A stretch of DNA of 64,000 nt from Megascapheus bottae (GCA_024803745.1 JANJXV010000025.1:19158610-19222609), one strand, 5' to 3'; counted from the stretch's first letter, positions 45,926 through 57,390 are shown. Notes: generated by a model from the letters alone, not told the origin. Numbers and translations are program-made.

Positions 45926-46559
45926 GTCCTGTGATTTTTGTTTTTGTTGTCTTGGGTTGCTTAATACAAGTTTGATTTTTGTTAACTTCATTTTGAAGCT
46001 CTAGATGTTAGTGACCATGTAGGCTTTCAGTTCGCCAGGAGTGTGGCGGCTGTTGAGAGCCAGCAGCCTCCAGCCCTGTACATCAAAGTGTTCCTTTTTT
46101 CTGCAGTCAGATTTCTTCCTACATTGTCCTCCCTGCCTAGAAGGCCCTCTCATGCATGGTCCTCTAGGGTCATCCTGCCTGGAGCCGTCTGCTTGGTACC
46201 CTTTTCCTCCCTCACCATATGCCTGTGAACATCCTGTGTCCTGGGTCCATAGAGCACCTGTCTGCACTTCTGAGTGCTCTACTATTTGCCACTGTGCCCT
46301 CTCCTTTATTTCACTACCTTCCACCAGAAGGAAGCAAATTCTGAGTTTGTGTTATATTGAGTGGACACCTCTCTTTTTCCTGCAGCTTTGAGGGCACATG
46401 CGAGTAAAAGTATGCTTTTGATTGTGATACTTTGCCTTGGTTTCTCTAGAAGGTGAACTTCTAGAGGGGTTGGAAAGCCTCTTTTTCCCCTTTGCTGCTG
46501 TTTGTGGGATCCTGGCACATTTATGTAATGAGGGAGAATAAAAGAAAATGTGTGCTATG
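45926..46559 (+). other. Intron DNA, no feature seen
   Basis: Single-copy-looking sequence of moderate GC. Reading frames of about 100 codons lack splice or homology support. Confidence 0.35.
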
Positions 46560-46750
46560 GTAGTTCTTTGAACAAGATGCTGTGTTTTGAGTCAAGGCAT
46601 TTGGGTTTAATTATCAGCCATTCTGGGCACAAGGCAAGTCACTCTACTTCTCTGGGCCTCAGTTTCTTCATTTGCAAAGTAGGGTCCCTGATACCTACCT
46701 CAAGACTTGTGAAGATTATGTGAAGTGTTGAAGATGAATATGATGAGTTT
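46560..46750 (+). repeat. MIR SINE
   Basis: 'gggcacaaggcaagtcactc', 'tctctgggcctcagtttctt' and 'cctacctcaagacttgtg' give the MIR core and 3' half in order. Confidence 0.85.
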
Positions 46751-46840
46751 TCTCTTACTTGACATTTGGAACAACCGATAGTATTATTTTTAGTACACAA
46801 GGGTGCCTAACAGCACAGGCTTTGGCCCCAGACTTCATTT

Positions 46841-46916
46841 TGTGCATGTGTGTGTGTTTGTGCGTGCATGCATGCGTGTGTGCGTGTGTGTGTATGTGTG
46901 CACTCATGTACACATA
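46841..46916 (+). repeat. Alternating purine-pyrimidine (TG/CG)n tract
   Basis: Mostly TG with CG and CA steps ('tgcgtgcatgcatgcgtgtg'), a sequence type prone to Z-DNA. It borders the tail of a reverse IDL. Confidence 0.9.
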
Positions 46917-47102
46917 CGCCAGTCCTGAGGCTTGAACTCAGGACCTGAGCACTGTCCTTGGGCTTTCTCAAGGCTAGAGCTCTATCACTTGAACTACAGC
47001 ACCATTTCCAGCTTTTTCTATGTATGTGGTATTGAGGAATTGAACCCTAGTCTTTGTGCATGCTAGGCAAGCACTCTACCACTAGGCCACACTCCTGGCC
47101 CT
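46917..47102 (-). repeat. IDL SINE
   Basis: Complete reverse copy with moderate divergence; 'atgctaggcaagcactctac' is intact. Confidence 0.91.
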
Positions 47103-47119
47103 TGGACTAATTGAATTTA

Positions 47120-47201
47120 TTATTTTTTTTAATATTTTTTATTGTAATTAATAAAAGGGTTACATGATATTTGCCAGATAGAAGGTGCATTAATTCACAT
47201 A
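47120..47201 (-). mobile_element. 82-bp retroposed 3' tail with 15-bp target-site duplication
   Basis: 'gactaattgaattta' occurs at 47105-47119 and 47202-47216. On the minus strand the insert ends with AATAAA followed by an A-rich tail, so it is the 3' end of a polyadenylated transcript, probably a strongly 5'-truncated L1 or mRNA copy. The source was not identified. Confidence 0.8.
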
Positions 47202-47216
47202 GACTAATTGAATTTA

Positions 47217-47546
47217 AACTGAAAGTCTTATCATGTGGACAAATCTTTTTTATTTTTTAATTTCAGTTACCCCTTCCTCCTCCCCACCCCCCTAAAAGGG
47301 GGAAGGACTAAATCAGGTGTCTATCTCATGGAGTTCTGAGGACTGCCTGAGCTTGATATGTGGAGGGCACTTGGATCAATCTGGCACATGAGAGTTCTCT
47401 CTGGAACTGTTGTCACTACAATGTCAGCAGGGCCTTTGGTTTTCAGCTGCTTTTGGATTTTTTCCTCTTAGTATTGGTTTTGAAGTAGGATTTCCACCAT
47501 GTTAGGCTTTACCTCTTGAGGTAGGCCCCCAGCCTTTTTAAAAAAT
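47217..47546 (+). other. Intron DNA, no feature seen
   Basis: No element recognised. A C-rich 'ccccacccccctaaaagggg' stretch lies near 47281. Confidence 0.35.
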
Positions 47547-47668
47547 TGTATCTTATTTTTGAGGCTAGGTCTTGGTAATTTTGTCCAGGCAGGCCTTGAA
47601 TTTGCTGTCCTTCTTTCTCTTTCCCACATGGCTGGGATTACAGGCGTGTAATTCACCATTCCTGCCTC
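47547..47668 (-). repeat. B1-type half, old
   Basis: 'gaggctaggtcttggtaatt', 'tgtccaggcaggccttgaat' and 'ggctgggattacaggcgtg' mark a reverse 7SL-derived half of the older family. Confidence 0.6.
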
Positions 47669-48187
47669 GTCCTCTGCTCTTGGTTAGTTTCAGATTGTTC
47701 TGGCTCTGAGTTAACTGGCCTAAAGGAGGCAGTGCTCCAGTTACCTCACTACCAGAGCTAGACACACCATGTGCACACTTTGCTAGGGTAATGCAGCTGG
47801 AGCACATCTGTCAGGAAGGTCGGCTGGGAAAGGCTCATGGAAGTGGGTGCTGTGCAGACTTGCAGGGCTTCTTCAGGGTAAGTTCTTCAAGTGAAATTTC
47901 AGGCCATCAAGATCTTGATCTCCTTCTCTCTTCATCAAGCTCAGGCTCCGAAAACCCCCAAACCCCAGAGGAATGTCAGGGTCTGACTTTAAAGCTATGC
48001 AGTACTTGGAAGATCTTTCCTCTAAGGTGCCTCTCCCACCTTGTTTTCAGAAAGAGGGAGGCCAGAGCTTGGACTGGGGGAAAAACGAGCATGTTTTTGG
48101 CAGAACCAATACAAGCTAGAAGTAGGGGTTAAAACTTGCTGAGTCTAGAGTAACTGAATATCTTTGACCTCAGTCACTTTTTTATTT
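47669..48187 (+). other. Intron DNA, no feature seen
   Basis: A 113-codon open frame (47791-48132) is present without splice sites, homology or codon bias that I can judge. Confidence 0.35.
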
Positions 48188-48417
48188 TTTGTGCTGATTC
48201 TGGGGCTTGAACTCAGGGCTTGTGTACTGACCCTTAACCTTTTTTGCTCAAAGCTGGTGCTCTGTCACTTGAGCTAGAGTTCCACTTCCAAATTTTGGTG
48301 GCTAATTGGAGGTAAGAGTCTCACAAGTTTTCTGCCTTGGCTGGCTTTGAACCTTGATCCTCTAGATCTCAGTCCCCTGAGTAGCTAGAATTAAAGGCAT
48401 GAACAACCGTGCCTGAT
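48188..48417 (-). repeat. B1-dID SINE
   Basis: Complete reverse copy, 'ttctggggcttgaactcagg' to 'catgaacaaccgtgcctga'. Confidence 0.86.
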
Positions 48418-48894
48418 CCTAGTCACTCTTTACCTAGCAGCTAGGAGACCCTGGAGAATTCATTTGGGCTCTTTGGGGCCAGGAACTGGCTGCAGTGTGA
48501 AGGAGGAAGAAGGGTTGCCTGATCCCTGTGGGCATAGACCTTTGGGGTATCTGCTGTATGTGTTTTTCAGCTTTCTGCATTGATCCTCCCCAGAGACATT
48601 CCCTACCTCTAAGGAACCAGTCCAGGATTAGGTTGGATTAGAGTGTGGTGGGTGAAAATGTCCAGCCTTCTTCTCTGCTCTTGCTGTCTTGTCCTGAGGC
48701 TTCAGCTTTGATTTCCCCCATTTGAAATTTCTGTCTACACTGAGCCTATGCTTTCCATTCCTTATGAATCAAACTATTTGCTGTTAATGCATTTAGTCTG
48801 GCTTTTTATCGTTACCAGAAATGTGTTTTATTGTCAGTCTTTATCTTGGCAACCAGAGTAAATCTTCCTGAAATCAAGAGCAAAGTTTTATTTT
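48418..48894 (+). other. Intron DNA, no feature seen
   Basis: Single-copy-looking. Confidence 0.35.
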
Positions 48895-49031
48895 CCTATA
48901 GCTATTTAAGAAGCAAACTAGATGGAGAGGGATAGTGGGAGAAAACAAAGGAGGGGTAAGAATGTTCAACAAGAATTGTATTCATTTCCTTACTTATGTA
49001 ACTGTAACCCTCTGTAAGTCACCTTTACAAT

Positions 49032-49073
<42 letters not shown>
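48895..49073 (+). mobile_element. Possible retroelement 3' end with (CA)n tail
   Basis: 'gttcaacaagaattgtattc', 'cttatgtaactgtaaccctc' and 'acctttacaataaacac' end in an AATAAA and then twenty CA units (49034-49073). It looks like an L1 3' end, but the family is unproven. Confidence 0.4.
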
Positions 49074-49075
<2 letters not shown>

Positions 49076-49123
49076 AAAAAGAAGCAGGCTATTATAAATG
49101 CTCAGTTACCCCCTCCTATCAAC

Positions 49124-49334
49124 TCCTTCTGGTACTGGGGCTTGAACTTGAGGTCTTGTACTTGTTTGCTCACTGCTGGTACTCCAACACTTGAACTACA
49201 TCTCCAGCCTGGCTTTTTGCTGCTTAGTTAGAAATGGAGTTTCATGGGCTTTTCTGCCAAGTTTGGCCTTGAACCTTTACCTTCTAGGTCTTAGACTCCT
49301 TAGTAGCTAGGATTACAGGTGTGAGTCAATGGCA
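49124..49334 (-). repeat. Older B1-dID SINE
   Basis: 'tggtactggggcttgaactt', 'ccagcctggctttttgctgc' and 'gattacaggtgtgagtcaat' in reverse order; the linker differs from the main family. Confidence 0.68.
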
Positions 49335-49467
49335 CATTTCTTAGCTGCTCTGTTTTATTTTCGGCCTATTAGCTGTTTTATTTATTGAAAGGAAGGAGAA
49401 GTGACCAAGAAGTGATCACCATTAAAATATATTAATTTAAAGTGACCGACAGGGAAAAGAAAAAAAA

Positions 49468-49647
49468 GAGCCAGCTAGGGCAGGAAAGTTTGTGACTCTT
49501 ATCTCCACTTATCTCCCCCCGCCCCACATCAACCCTTCAAATCAGCCAATTATGGAGCTATGGCTCAAGTGGTAGAGTGCTAGCCTTGTGCACCAAAGCT
49601 TAGGGACAGCACCTGAGCCCTAAGTTCAAGCTTCAGGACCAGCATTA
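49468..49647 (+). repeat. B1-dID SINE, 5' truncated
   Basis: 'agccagctagggcaggaaag' to 'caagcttcaggaccagc', with a C-rich insertion 'ccccccgccccacatc' at about 49514. Confidence 0.8.
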
Positions 49648-49924
49648 ACATGACTTGTTAGTTATTAATTCTGTAGAGCTCCGTTCACAACTCAGGATTG
49701 GTTGTCAGAGTGATTTGAACTCCCTGGAAAGTACCCAGTGATAACTTGGACTTAAGAGGGTTAGATTTAGTACTGTCCTTCCTTTTCTCCTTTTCTCTTC
49801 TCTAATGGCTACAAAAGGTCTCCAGTAAATACTATGAAAGGATTGTCCTGCACTAATTGTTGGGTTCTGAATTTAAAGGTGTTATAATGAAGGTAGCTTT
49901 GTGATGTTCCAGTGATCAGTGATT

Positions 49925-50090
49925 TCTTTCATTTAACAGACATTAATAAGGCATTTGCTATGTACTGGACACACTCTTCTAAACCCTTTATAAATATTAA
50001 CTCACTGGTCCTACGAGGTAGGTAAAGCTGTGATCTTGTTTTCTATATAGGGAGCCTGAAGCAGAGAGGCTCTTTGGTTTTGGGTGAGAC
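49925..50090 (-). repeat. MIR SINE
   Basis: 'cattaataaggcatttgcta', 'ttataaatattaactcactg' and 'tcctacgaggtaggtaaagc' are the reverse of the MIR 3' half. Confidence 0.8.
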
Positions 50091-50099
50091 TGCTCTAGC

Positions 50100-50827
50100 A
50101 GTCTGGCTGTAGTCTGCGCTCTTCTGCTTTAGACTGGATGCCTGTCACTTTATTGGACTCTCATCTACAGCTCCCTGTCAAGAAATACTTTCTCCCTTTA
50201 TGTAGAATTTTCTAGTCCTAAAATCTTTGACCAGATACTCCACAAAGTTGATATTTCATTCACCAATAGTAGACTCAAAAGAACTTATCCCTATTTGGTT
50301 CTAATCAGCAAGGACTGGCTGAGATAGTGTTCCTTAATCAATTTTATATGTACAAATTTATTTTAGAAAAGGGGGGAAAAACACTGCAGAGTCAAGACTA
50401 TTATGCAAATTGCCACTGTAGCAGAGCTGAAGAATTGCCTTTCCAGGGAAGTTGCAGATCCCACTCTAAGTGTCCTGCTTCAGAGGGCTGTGGGCTCCCT
50501 ATTGAGAAGCACCGGAGCTGTGAGCAGCTTTGTCAGCTGGTTGCATGATGCCAGCTGTAGTGAAGTGGCCCGGGGTGGGGGGGGTGGAAACCTTGTGGCT
50601 GAGCTCCTGAGAGAAGTGAGGTTTGCAGGCCATTCCGGTGGGACTGGACAGGATGGAGAATCACTTTCTAGAACTTAGCTTTGGAGACTATTGCTTGAGT
50701 GTTTCAACTTTATAGATTCATTTACACATTGCTATCAGATTATATATATGCTTTTGCTTTTTTGCCAGATTATATTGTTTTATTTCATTTTCATTATGTT
50801 TGCCATTGCCTAAGGGTAAAGGTTAAA
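50100..50827 (+). other. Intron DNA, no gene or repeat recognised
   Basis: GC-richer segment 50490-50640 contains a G9 run near 50576-50584. No exon recognised. Confidence 0.35.
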
Positions 50828-51050
50828 ACTGGGCTCCAGTGGTTCATCCTGTATTCCTTGCTAGTTAGGAGACTGAAATCTGAGGGCTGTGGTTCAGAGC
50901 TAGTCCAAGCATGCATCTGAGACTCTTATCTCCAGTTAACTACAGAAAAGCTAGAGGCGAAGCTGTAACTCAAGTGGTAGAGTACCAACCATGAGCAAAG
51001 AAACCCAGAAACAGTTACCAGGCCCTGAATTCAAACCCCAGTGCTAGCCT
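50828..51050 (+). repeat. B1-dID SINE
   Basis: 'ctgggctccagtggttcatc' start; right half 'ctgtaactcaagtggtagag'; ends 'caaaccccagtgctagcc'. Confidence 0.84.
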
Positions 51051-51072
51051 TAATAAAAAAAGAGTAAAGGTT

Positions 51073-51268
51073 GAAGCCAGGCTGTAATCCTAGCTACTCA
51101 GGAGGCTGAGATCTGAGGATCTCAGTTCAAAGCCAGCCTGGGCACAAAAAAACTGTGAGACTTTTATCTTTAATGAACCAACAGAAAACCAGAAGTGGCA
51201 CTATGGCTCAAGTGGTAGACAGCTAGTCTTGAGTCAAGACTAGGCCTAGAGTTTAAGCCCCTGATGGA
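51073..51268 (+). repeat. B1-dID SINE
   Basis: 'gccaggctgtaatcctagct' start, missing about 14 bases after the first box. Adjacent to the preceding copy in the same orientation. Confidence 0.85.
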
Positions 51269-51384
51269 CTTAAAAAAACAAAGGTTGATAGGAATAGGTG
51301 GTATTAAATGTAACTTTCTAGGCTGTGTCATCGTGCAGATCACCATGTTCCTTGCAGATCAGGAACAACGATGTGTGTGACCAT

Positions 51385-51575
51385 GTACCAGGTTCCAGGC
51401 TTATGTTCATTATATTATTTAGATTTTCTGTCATCTTTGATGGAGTCTATTCTGGAGAACAGTTAGATTGAGGCTCAGAGAGGTTAAGTGACTTTAAAAA
51501 AAGTGAGTCATACCTCTAATAAGTACAGAGCAGAGATTCAAACCTAGGGTGGTGTGATACTCAAGCCCCTTTTCT
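51385..51575 (-). repeat. MIR SINE
   Basis: 'tgaggctcagagaggttaag' and 'gagcagagattcaaacctag' are the reverse of the MIR core. Confidence 0.8.
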
Positions 51576-51837
51576 TTAACTTGTGGTCTCCCAATCAAGA
51601 GACCATTAAAAAATAAATATATAGTGTATAGTTGTATGTGCTGATGGACTGAAGATAAAAGATGGTTGTTAATACAGTCTAATGAAGGTTGCTAAAAACT
51701 TTTTTCTTTGGAATTGGGATTTAAAGTTGGGACTTACAGGGGTGAGAATGTGGCAGCTCTAGAACTGGGTATGTTAGGTCTCTTAAACACACCTTCTTCA
51801 TTAAAAATGAAACAAACAAACAAACAAAAAACAAGGG

Positions 51838-51979
51838 GATCTGGGAATGTGGCTTAGTGGGAGAGTGCTTGCCTAGCATGCATGAAGCCCTGAGTTCAAT
51901 TCCTCAGTACCACATATACAGACAAAGCCAGAAGTGGTGTTGTGGCTCAAGTGGCAGAGTGTTAGCCTTGAGCAAAAGA

Positions 51980-51982
<3 letters not shown>
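51838..51982 (+). repeat. IDL SINE, older subfamily, tail replaced by (GA)n
   Basis: 'gatctgggaatgtggcttag' start; after 'gttagccttgagcaaaag' the element ends in a GA repeat. Confidence 0.9.
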
Positions 51983-52031
<49 letters not shown>

Positions 52032-52035
52032 GAGA
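51983..52035 (+). repeat. (GA)n microsatellite
   Basis: About 22 GA units at the 3' end of the IDL copy. Confidence 0.94.
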
Positions 52036-52309
52036 AAGAGATATTAGGCTTGCATTTAGCCTTACTAAATCTGTACTTTTATATTCAATTAATCTGTTCA
52101 ACATCAGTAACTGTATTCCCAGTATCAAATACTAACAAATCCAAATGATTTATTAAATTCAAAACAAACTGATTATGAGTTAATGTTTACATGGCTTATG
52201 CCAACATTTCAAACATCTTTCCCAGGTTCTCATATTTCCTGTAGGATTTACCATATGTTAGCAATAAGGAAGATGACTTACTGTGTTTCTTTATGCTTTC
52301 TTTGTTTAG

Positions 52310-52358
52310 GATGTGATAGGCCAGGTTCTGCCTGAAGCAACAACTACAGCATTTGAAT
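52310..52358 (+). CDS. MAP2K5: MAP2K5 exon 2
   Basis: Forty-nine bases read DVIGQVLPEATTTAFE plus the first base of the next codon, flanked by 'tttgtttag' and 'gtaagt'. Joined to exon 1 it gives RDVL-DVIGQVLPEATTTAFE, the human MEK5 PB1 sequence as I recall it. Exon 3, which should begin by completing a Tyr codon, was not found before the window ends. The start phase matches the exon 1 donor exactly. Confidence 0.95.
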
Positions 52359-52910
52359 GTAAGTCTGGCTTATATACTTTCTTGACTATTTCTCTCTGCA
52401 GTGATATTTCTCATGGTTTATGGGTTATATTAACTTTATAAACTGACAAAAACAGATTATTTATGATCATCATATGGTATATTTAAATATTTATAAATTA
52501 ATGCAAGTTTAATGACGATACTGAACTGAGTAATATTTTCTTATTTAATCATATCTTGGATGTACATATTTCTACAATATAGCTTTAATTACCAACATGA
52601 CCTTTATCTGCTCTTGCTTCTCACTGTAATAATATTGTGGAATAAAATGAACTGTGTGTACTACCTGTAGGCCAATGATTATTAATTAAGATTGTAATCC
52701 TTTGCTGCTTTAAAGCATAGTGGAGCTATTATGTGAGTGTTAATGGAATAATTCTGTTTTAGTGGGGCTTGGTGGGACTGCTAGGTGAAGATTGGAGTAC
52801 CTAATATGTTAAGTCCTTTCTTTCTACATTAACATTGGCTTCTAAACCGGCTTTGACACAAGCCAGGCAGGCAAAGTTCTGGGCTTTGGTTCCAGTCTTT
52901 TTTTTCTTTT

Positions 52911-53139
52911 TGGTTTGTCTTGGGGCTTGAGCTCAGGGCCTGGGCACTGCCTGTGAGCCTCTGTACTTAAGACTAGCACTCTACTACTTGAGCCATAGCC
53001 CTACTTCCATTTTTTTTGAGGAGTTTATTGGAGACAAGAGACATATGGGAACTTTTCTGCCCAGGCTGGCTTCCAATTGCAATCCTCAGGTCTCAGCTTC
53101 CTGAGAAGGTAAGATTACAGTTATGAGCCACCTGGCTTA
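52911..53139 (-). repeat. B1-dID SINE
   Basis: Reverse copy, 'tcttggggcttgagctcagg' to 'agttatgagccacctggc'. Confidence 0.86.
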
Positions 53140-53235
53140 CTGCTATGTTTTAAAGATGAAAACCAAGATTTCCATGTAGAAATACTTGTGTTTCTCCCCC
53201 CCCCCACCATGTGATAGCATGCTTTCTGTATGTCT

Positions 53236-53348
53236 CTTTCTCTCTTGGTAGGGATGGGTCTCACAACATTGCCCAGGTCTTAAACTCCTAGACTCAAAAG
53301 AGCCTCCCAAGTGATGGGCCTACAGTCTTGTACTACGATGCCCAGCTC
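53236..53348 (-). repeat. B1-like 7SL monomer, old
   Basis: 'gggtctcacaacattgccca', 'cttaaactcctagactcaaa' and 'gcctcccaagtgatgg' read like a reverse Alu/B1-type monomer unlike the window's main B1-dID family. Confidence 0.6.
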
Positions 53349-53745
53349 TATACCAGTTAAAGGAAAAAGAATAAAAAATTAAAAGACACAGACCAAGTAC
53401 CATCAGCCCTTAATCTTTTTGTGCTTGGCTATCATGGACTTTCCATTATAGACTCGAAATCCTAGGCTGGGATGCACATGCTTGGGCAGGGGTTGAGTAG
53501 GTGATGAACAATTCAGGTCCTAAATTCAATTCCTGTACTATTGTCCTGAGTGGGCAGAGGGTCTGAAGTAGTGTTGTACTTTCTGATTTCCGTGAGAGGT
53601 CGAGCTGGGGGAGAGAAGGAGGCCTGGGCGTCCCCCCTCATCTTTGGGGAATGATGGACCCAGCTGTTTTTCCTCCTTTTGTAGGTCTCTTCTTTCTCAC
53701 AAGGAGAGCACAAGTGAAACAGCTTTTTAAAAAAATTTTTTTTAG

Positions 53746-53944
53746 GGGGCTGGGAGTTTGGCCTAGTGGTTAAAGTGCTTGCCTAGCATGCATGAAGAGC
53801 CGGGTTCAATTCCTCGGTACCCCACATACATAGCAAAAAGCCAGAAGTGGTGCTGAAGCTCAAGTGGTAGAGCTCCAGCCTTGAGAAAGTCCAAGGACAG
53901 TGCTCAGGCCCTGAGCTCAAGCCTAGGACTGGCAAAAAAAAAAA
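53746..53944 (+). repeat. IDL SINE, young subfamily
   Basis: 'gggctgggagtttggcctag' start. Flanked on both sides by an 'aaaaaaatttttttt'-type target sequence. Confidence 0.93.
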
Positions 53945-55056
53945 TTTTTTTTTAATAGCTAGTGTTTGGCTGTATAATGCCTAAACAATTAAGGCAGCAT
54001 AGAAATAAAACAAAAAATAAAAGCCCCCTCTTGTTAACTCTGGTATCATTATCAGCAGTTTCTTCAACATGTTATGTTTTCTTCATATATAAAGCACATT
54101 ATATACTGCATGTATTTTCCATGCCCTGACTTTTATTTGCACATAGCATTAATTGGAAAGGGAGGTTTCATTTTGACAGGTTCATGTACACAAATAATGT
54201 GTCTTGATTAGACTCATCTCTTCTGTCACAGTCCTGTATCTCTTTATCTCTTTATCACTTCTCAAACTAACCTCAACAGGCCCCACTGTTGGATTTCACT
54301 TAGATACAGAAAGAATTTTGAACATATTCAGTCTACATCCTGTCCATTTGCTCTCCCCTTCCCACTAGTTGTACATTCCTGTCATTTTTTAAAAAGAATG
54401 TTATTCAAAGTAGTTTCACCTTGGTATTTTTCACAGTCCTCTACACTACTTTTAATCATGTAGACTACTCACACTCTAGCTTTCTACATTCCTATTGCCT
54501 GTTACTCAACAGCTTTCTATCTTCACAGATTTTCTGCTTACTAGCATTTATTAGACTTCTTTCTCCCACAATGGTGTACACACATCAACTTCATTCTCTT
54601 GCATATGTAATACTTCATTTTATGGCTATTATTTACTTTTTTAATATGTGGAGGAACCAACTTATTGTATTAGACAAATATTGTCCAAGTTTTATTTGTT
54701 TTATCCTAGAGGGCAGATTCCTAGGGGTTGGAATTACTGAGACAGTTGTTCATGCTTTATATTCAGTGCTGTCACTGTGTTTTTGCTCCAAGGATAGAAC
54801 TACTTTATACTACTCTAGACACATCCAGTTCTCAATATCCAAACCAATTCTCTTAGTGTTAGCAAACTTTTTAGTTACTGTCAGATAGATGAAAAAAATT
54901 ATGTTATTGTTTTATGTTCCTTTAATATCTATGAACTATTTTTTGTTGACTTTGTCCAATTTTCTATTAGCTATTTGTCTTTTTCTAATTGATTTAAGTG
55001 CTTTCCAAAAACAGAACATTGGCTCTTTGTCCCGTTTATACCCTCCCACCCCCACC
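53945..55056. other. Intron DNA; 54420-55040 may be old L1 (antisense)
   Basis: 'ctaggggttggaattactga' and the following T-rich series recall the antisense 3' part of an ancient L1. The 155-codon frame at 54421-54888 has no other support. Confidence 0.35.
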
Positions 55057-55280
55057 CCAGTCCTGGGGTTTGAACTGTGGCCTGGGTGCTATCCTTGAGC
55101 TCTTTAACACAAGGCTACCGCCCTACCCCTTGAGCCACAGCACCACTTCCGGTTTTCTAGTGGTTAATTGGAGTTGAGAGTCTCATGGACTTTAGTACCT
55201 GGGCTGGCTTTGAACAGCAAACCTCAGATCGCAGTCTCCTGAGTAGCAAGGGTTACAGATGTGAGCCACCACACCTGGCT
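55057..55280 (-). repeat. B1-dID SINE
   Basis: Reverse copy with intact linker 'agtggttaattggagttgag' and B1 end 'gtgagccaccacacctggc'. Confidence 0.86.
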
Positions 55281-55449
55281 GGCTCTTTGTCTTATATGGT
55301 ATACATATTATTTAGTTGTATTCTCCTCAGTTTATTTCGGTGTTTTATTATCTTTTTTCCCTCATAGAGTTTAAAAGTTTTTATATAGGCAAACTCCTTA
55401 TATTTTTCTTTATGAATTCTTGTTTTGTCATATTTGAAAAAGATCTTTT

Positions 55450-55686
55450 GGCTGGGTGCAGGTGGCTTACATGTATAATTCTAACTACTGAAGAGACTGA
55501 GATGCGAGTATTGTGATTTGAAGCCAGGCTGGGCAGGAAAGTCAGTGAGATTCTTACCTCTAATTAACAACCAAAAGTAAAGCTAAAAGTAAAGCTGTGG
55601 CTCAAGTGCTGGAGTACTAGCCTTGAGTAAATAAGCTCAGGGACAGTGCTCAGCCTCTTGAGTTCAAGTCCCATGACCAGCATACT
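55450..55686 (+). repeat. B1-dID SINE
   Basis: Complete, with an 11-base tandem duplication ('aaaagtaaagct' twice) at 55571-55593. Confidence 0.86.
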
Positions 55687-55732
<46 letters not shown>

Positions 55733-55740
55733 ACACACAC
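55687..55740 (+). repeat. (CA)n microsatellite
   Basis: About 25 CA units with one 'cgta' interruption near 55730, at the 3' end of the preceding SINE. Confidence 0.95.
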
Positions 55741-56351
55741 GGTCTTCTACCTTCCTAGATTTGGGAAAAACAAACAAAAACCCCAATTCATTGTGTGTTC
55801 CTTTTCCTTTTATATAAAAATACACATATTGGTTATGTTGTTAATAAATATATTTGTAAGTATCATAGTTTTTTCCTAAAATTTTTACTAGGAAATGCAT
55901 GTATTTTACTGGAAATATCAGAAGGATTTTTTTGTTGTTGTTGTTTGTATCATTCTCAGTTTATTTGATGAATGCAGTCAGGTGGGGATCCAACTTTGTT
56001 TCTCAGGCAGATGTAGAGTTGACTCCATGCCAGTTATCGAATAATTTGTCATTTCCCAGATGTGAGAATATTTGAGATGAGGCCAAATTCCATAGCCATA
56101 AAAAAAAAGCCCTGTATGTTGGCATGTGGGGGCCCCATGTATGCTGTGAGGCCAGACTTTCACAGTTTCTTAACAGATTAATGAATACAGCCACACATCT
56201 GGTGATAAAATCAACCATGCCCCATGAATGACTTGTGGTATTGGACAGTAAAATCTCACTGCAACTTGAATGATGCATTTAAGTCTATGTAGACAGGTGC
56301 TGACTTACACTTTTCTGTGACAGTAGGATTTCAGTATTCACATTTTTCAGG
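55741..56351 (+). other. Intron DNA, no feature seen
   Basis: AT-rich; no element recognised. Confidence 0.35.
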
Positions 56352-56549
56352 TTTTGTTAGTTGTGGTGCTTGAAGAGTACTAGCCCTTTAGCTAGTATTC
56401 TACCACTTAAAGCCACAGCTCCACTTCCAATTTTCTGCTGGTTAATTGGAGAAAAGTGTCACACATCTTTTCCTGCCTGGGCTGTCTTTGAATTGTGATC
56501 TTTGCTTCCTGAGTGTCTAGGATTAAAGGCATGAGCCACCAGTGTCCTT
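56352..56549 (-). repeat. B1-dID SINE, 3' part shortened
   Basis: 'ctaccacttaaagccacagc' and 'attaaaggcatgagccacca'; the tail end is degraded. Confidence 0.8.
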
Positions 56550-56619
56550 TCTTATTGAATCCTTTTAGTTGTTACAAGTTTTTGAAAGCTAATTTTTTCA
56601 TTTGGAATATTAATCTTTA

Positions 56620-56732
56620 TTTTTTGTGCCACTTCCAGCTTTTTCTATGTATGTGGTACCAAGGAATCAAACCCCAGTCTTCGTGCATGCTAGGCAAGCA
56701 CTCTTAACTACTAGGCCAAACTCCCAGTTCCT
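56620..56732 (-). repeat. IDL left monomer only, with 15-bp target-site duplication
   Basis: Ends after the first monomer plus 'ccagcttttt'-linker bases, then a T-run. 'gaatattaatcttta' flanks it at 56605-56619 and 56733-56747. Confidence 0.92.
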
Positions 56733-56784
56733 GAATATTAATCTTTAAATCAACACATCGTATCTTCTCTCTTCCCCTGTCCCC

Positions 56785-57092
56785 CTCAGTACTGGAGTTT
56801 GAACTCCTATCCTTCTGCTTGCTTGTTGAGTTCTAACTACTGAGTCTTGCTTCCAGCCTTTATTTTCTCCTGGTATTTTCCTGATAGGGTTTCACTTTCT
56901 GCTTCAGTGCTTGTATGGGCATTTTTCACCTACATTGTTACCAGGTAGCTGGAATAATAGGAATGTGTCATCATGTCCATCTTCTTATTGAGAAGTGGTC
57001 TCTTTTCTGTCTAGGCTTGCCTGGAACTTCCATTCCTCACAATCTCAGCCACTCAGGTAGCTAGGATTATAGCATAAGCCACTGGTACCTGA
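56785..57092 (-). repeat. Older B1-type SINE, two halves
   Basis: 'cagtactggagtttgaactc', 'gggtttcactttctgcttca', then a second 'ctcaggtagctaggattata' half, reversed. Boundaries are soft. Confidence 0.55.
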
Positions 57093-57390
57093 CTATCATC
57101 ATATCTTCTTTGAAAATTGAGCATAAATTCCCTTTTCAGAGAAAATTGCAATGGCTTAAGATTTAAGTTTTTAGAGTTTAGTATTGGAATGATGCTTATA
57201 GCAGAAACTCAATGTCTAACTAGCAGGGCCAAGTTCAGTAACAGTAGTTTGGTGTAAGTCAAGTCCTAAGATATTTGGAAAAAATGAGCTTCATTTTCTT
57301 GAACTGTTGAATATGTAACTTGATGATTAGATTGTAATTCACAGTAAATCTATATTTAATCTAAAAAATTAACATATAGCAGTTAATTAT

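Larger units (their letters stand above)
44362..52309 (+). other. MAP2K5: MAP2K5 intron 1
   Basis: 7,948 bp, GT at 44362 to 'tttgtttag' at 52309, phase 0. It contains SINEs, MIRs, a long polypyrimidine run and (CA)n, listed separately. No extra exon recognised. Confidence 0.92.

Noticed and set aside
54421..54888. 155-codon hydrophobic frame
   Set aside because: T-rich DNA gives Phe/Leu/Ser-rich products; the region more likely derives from antisense L1.
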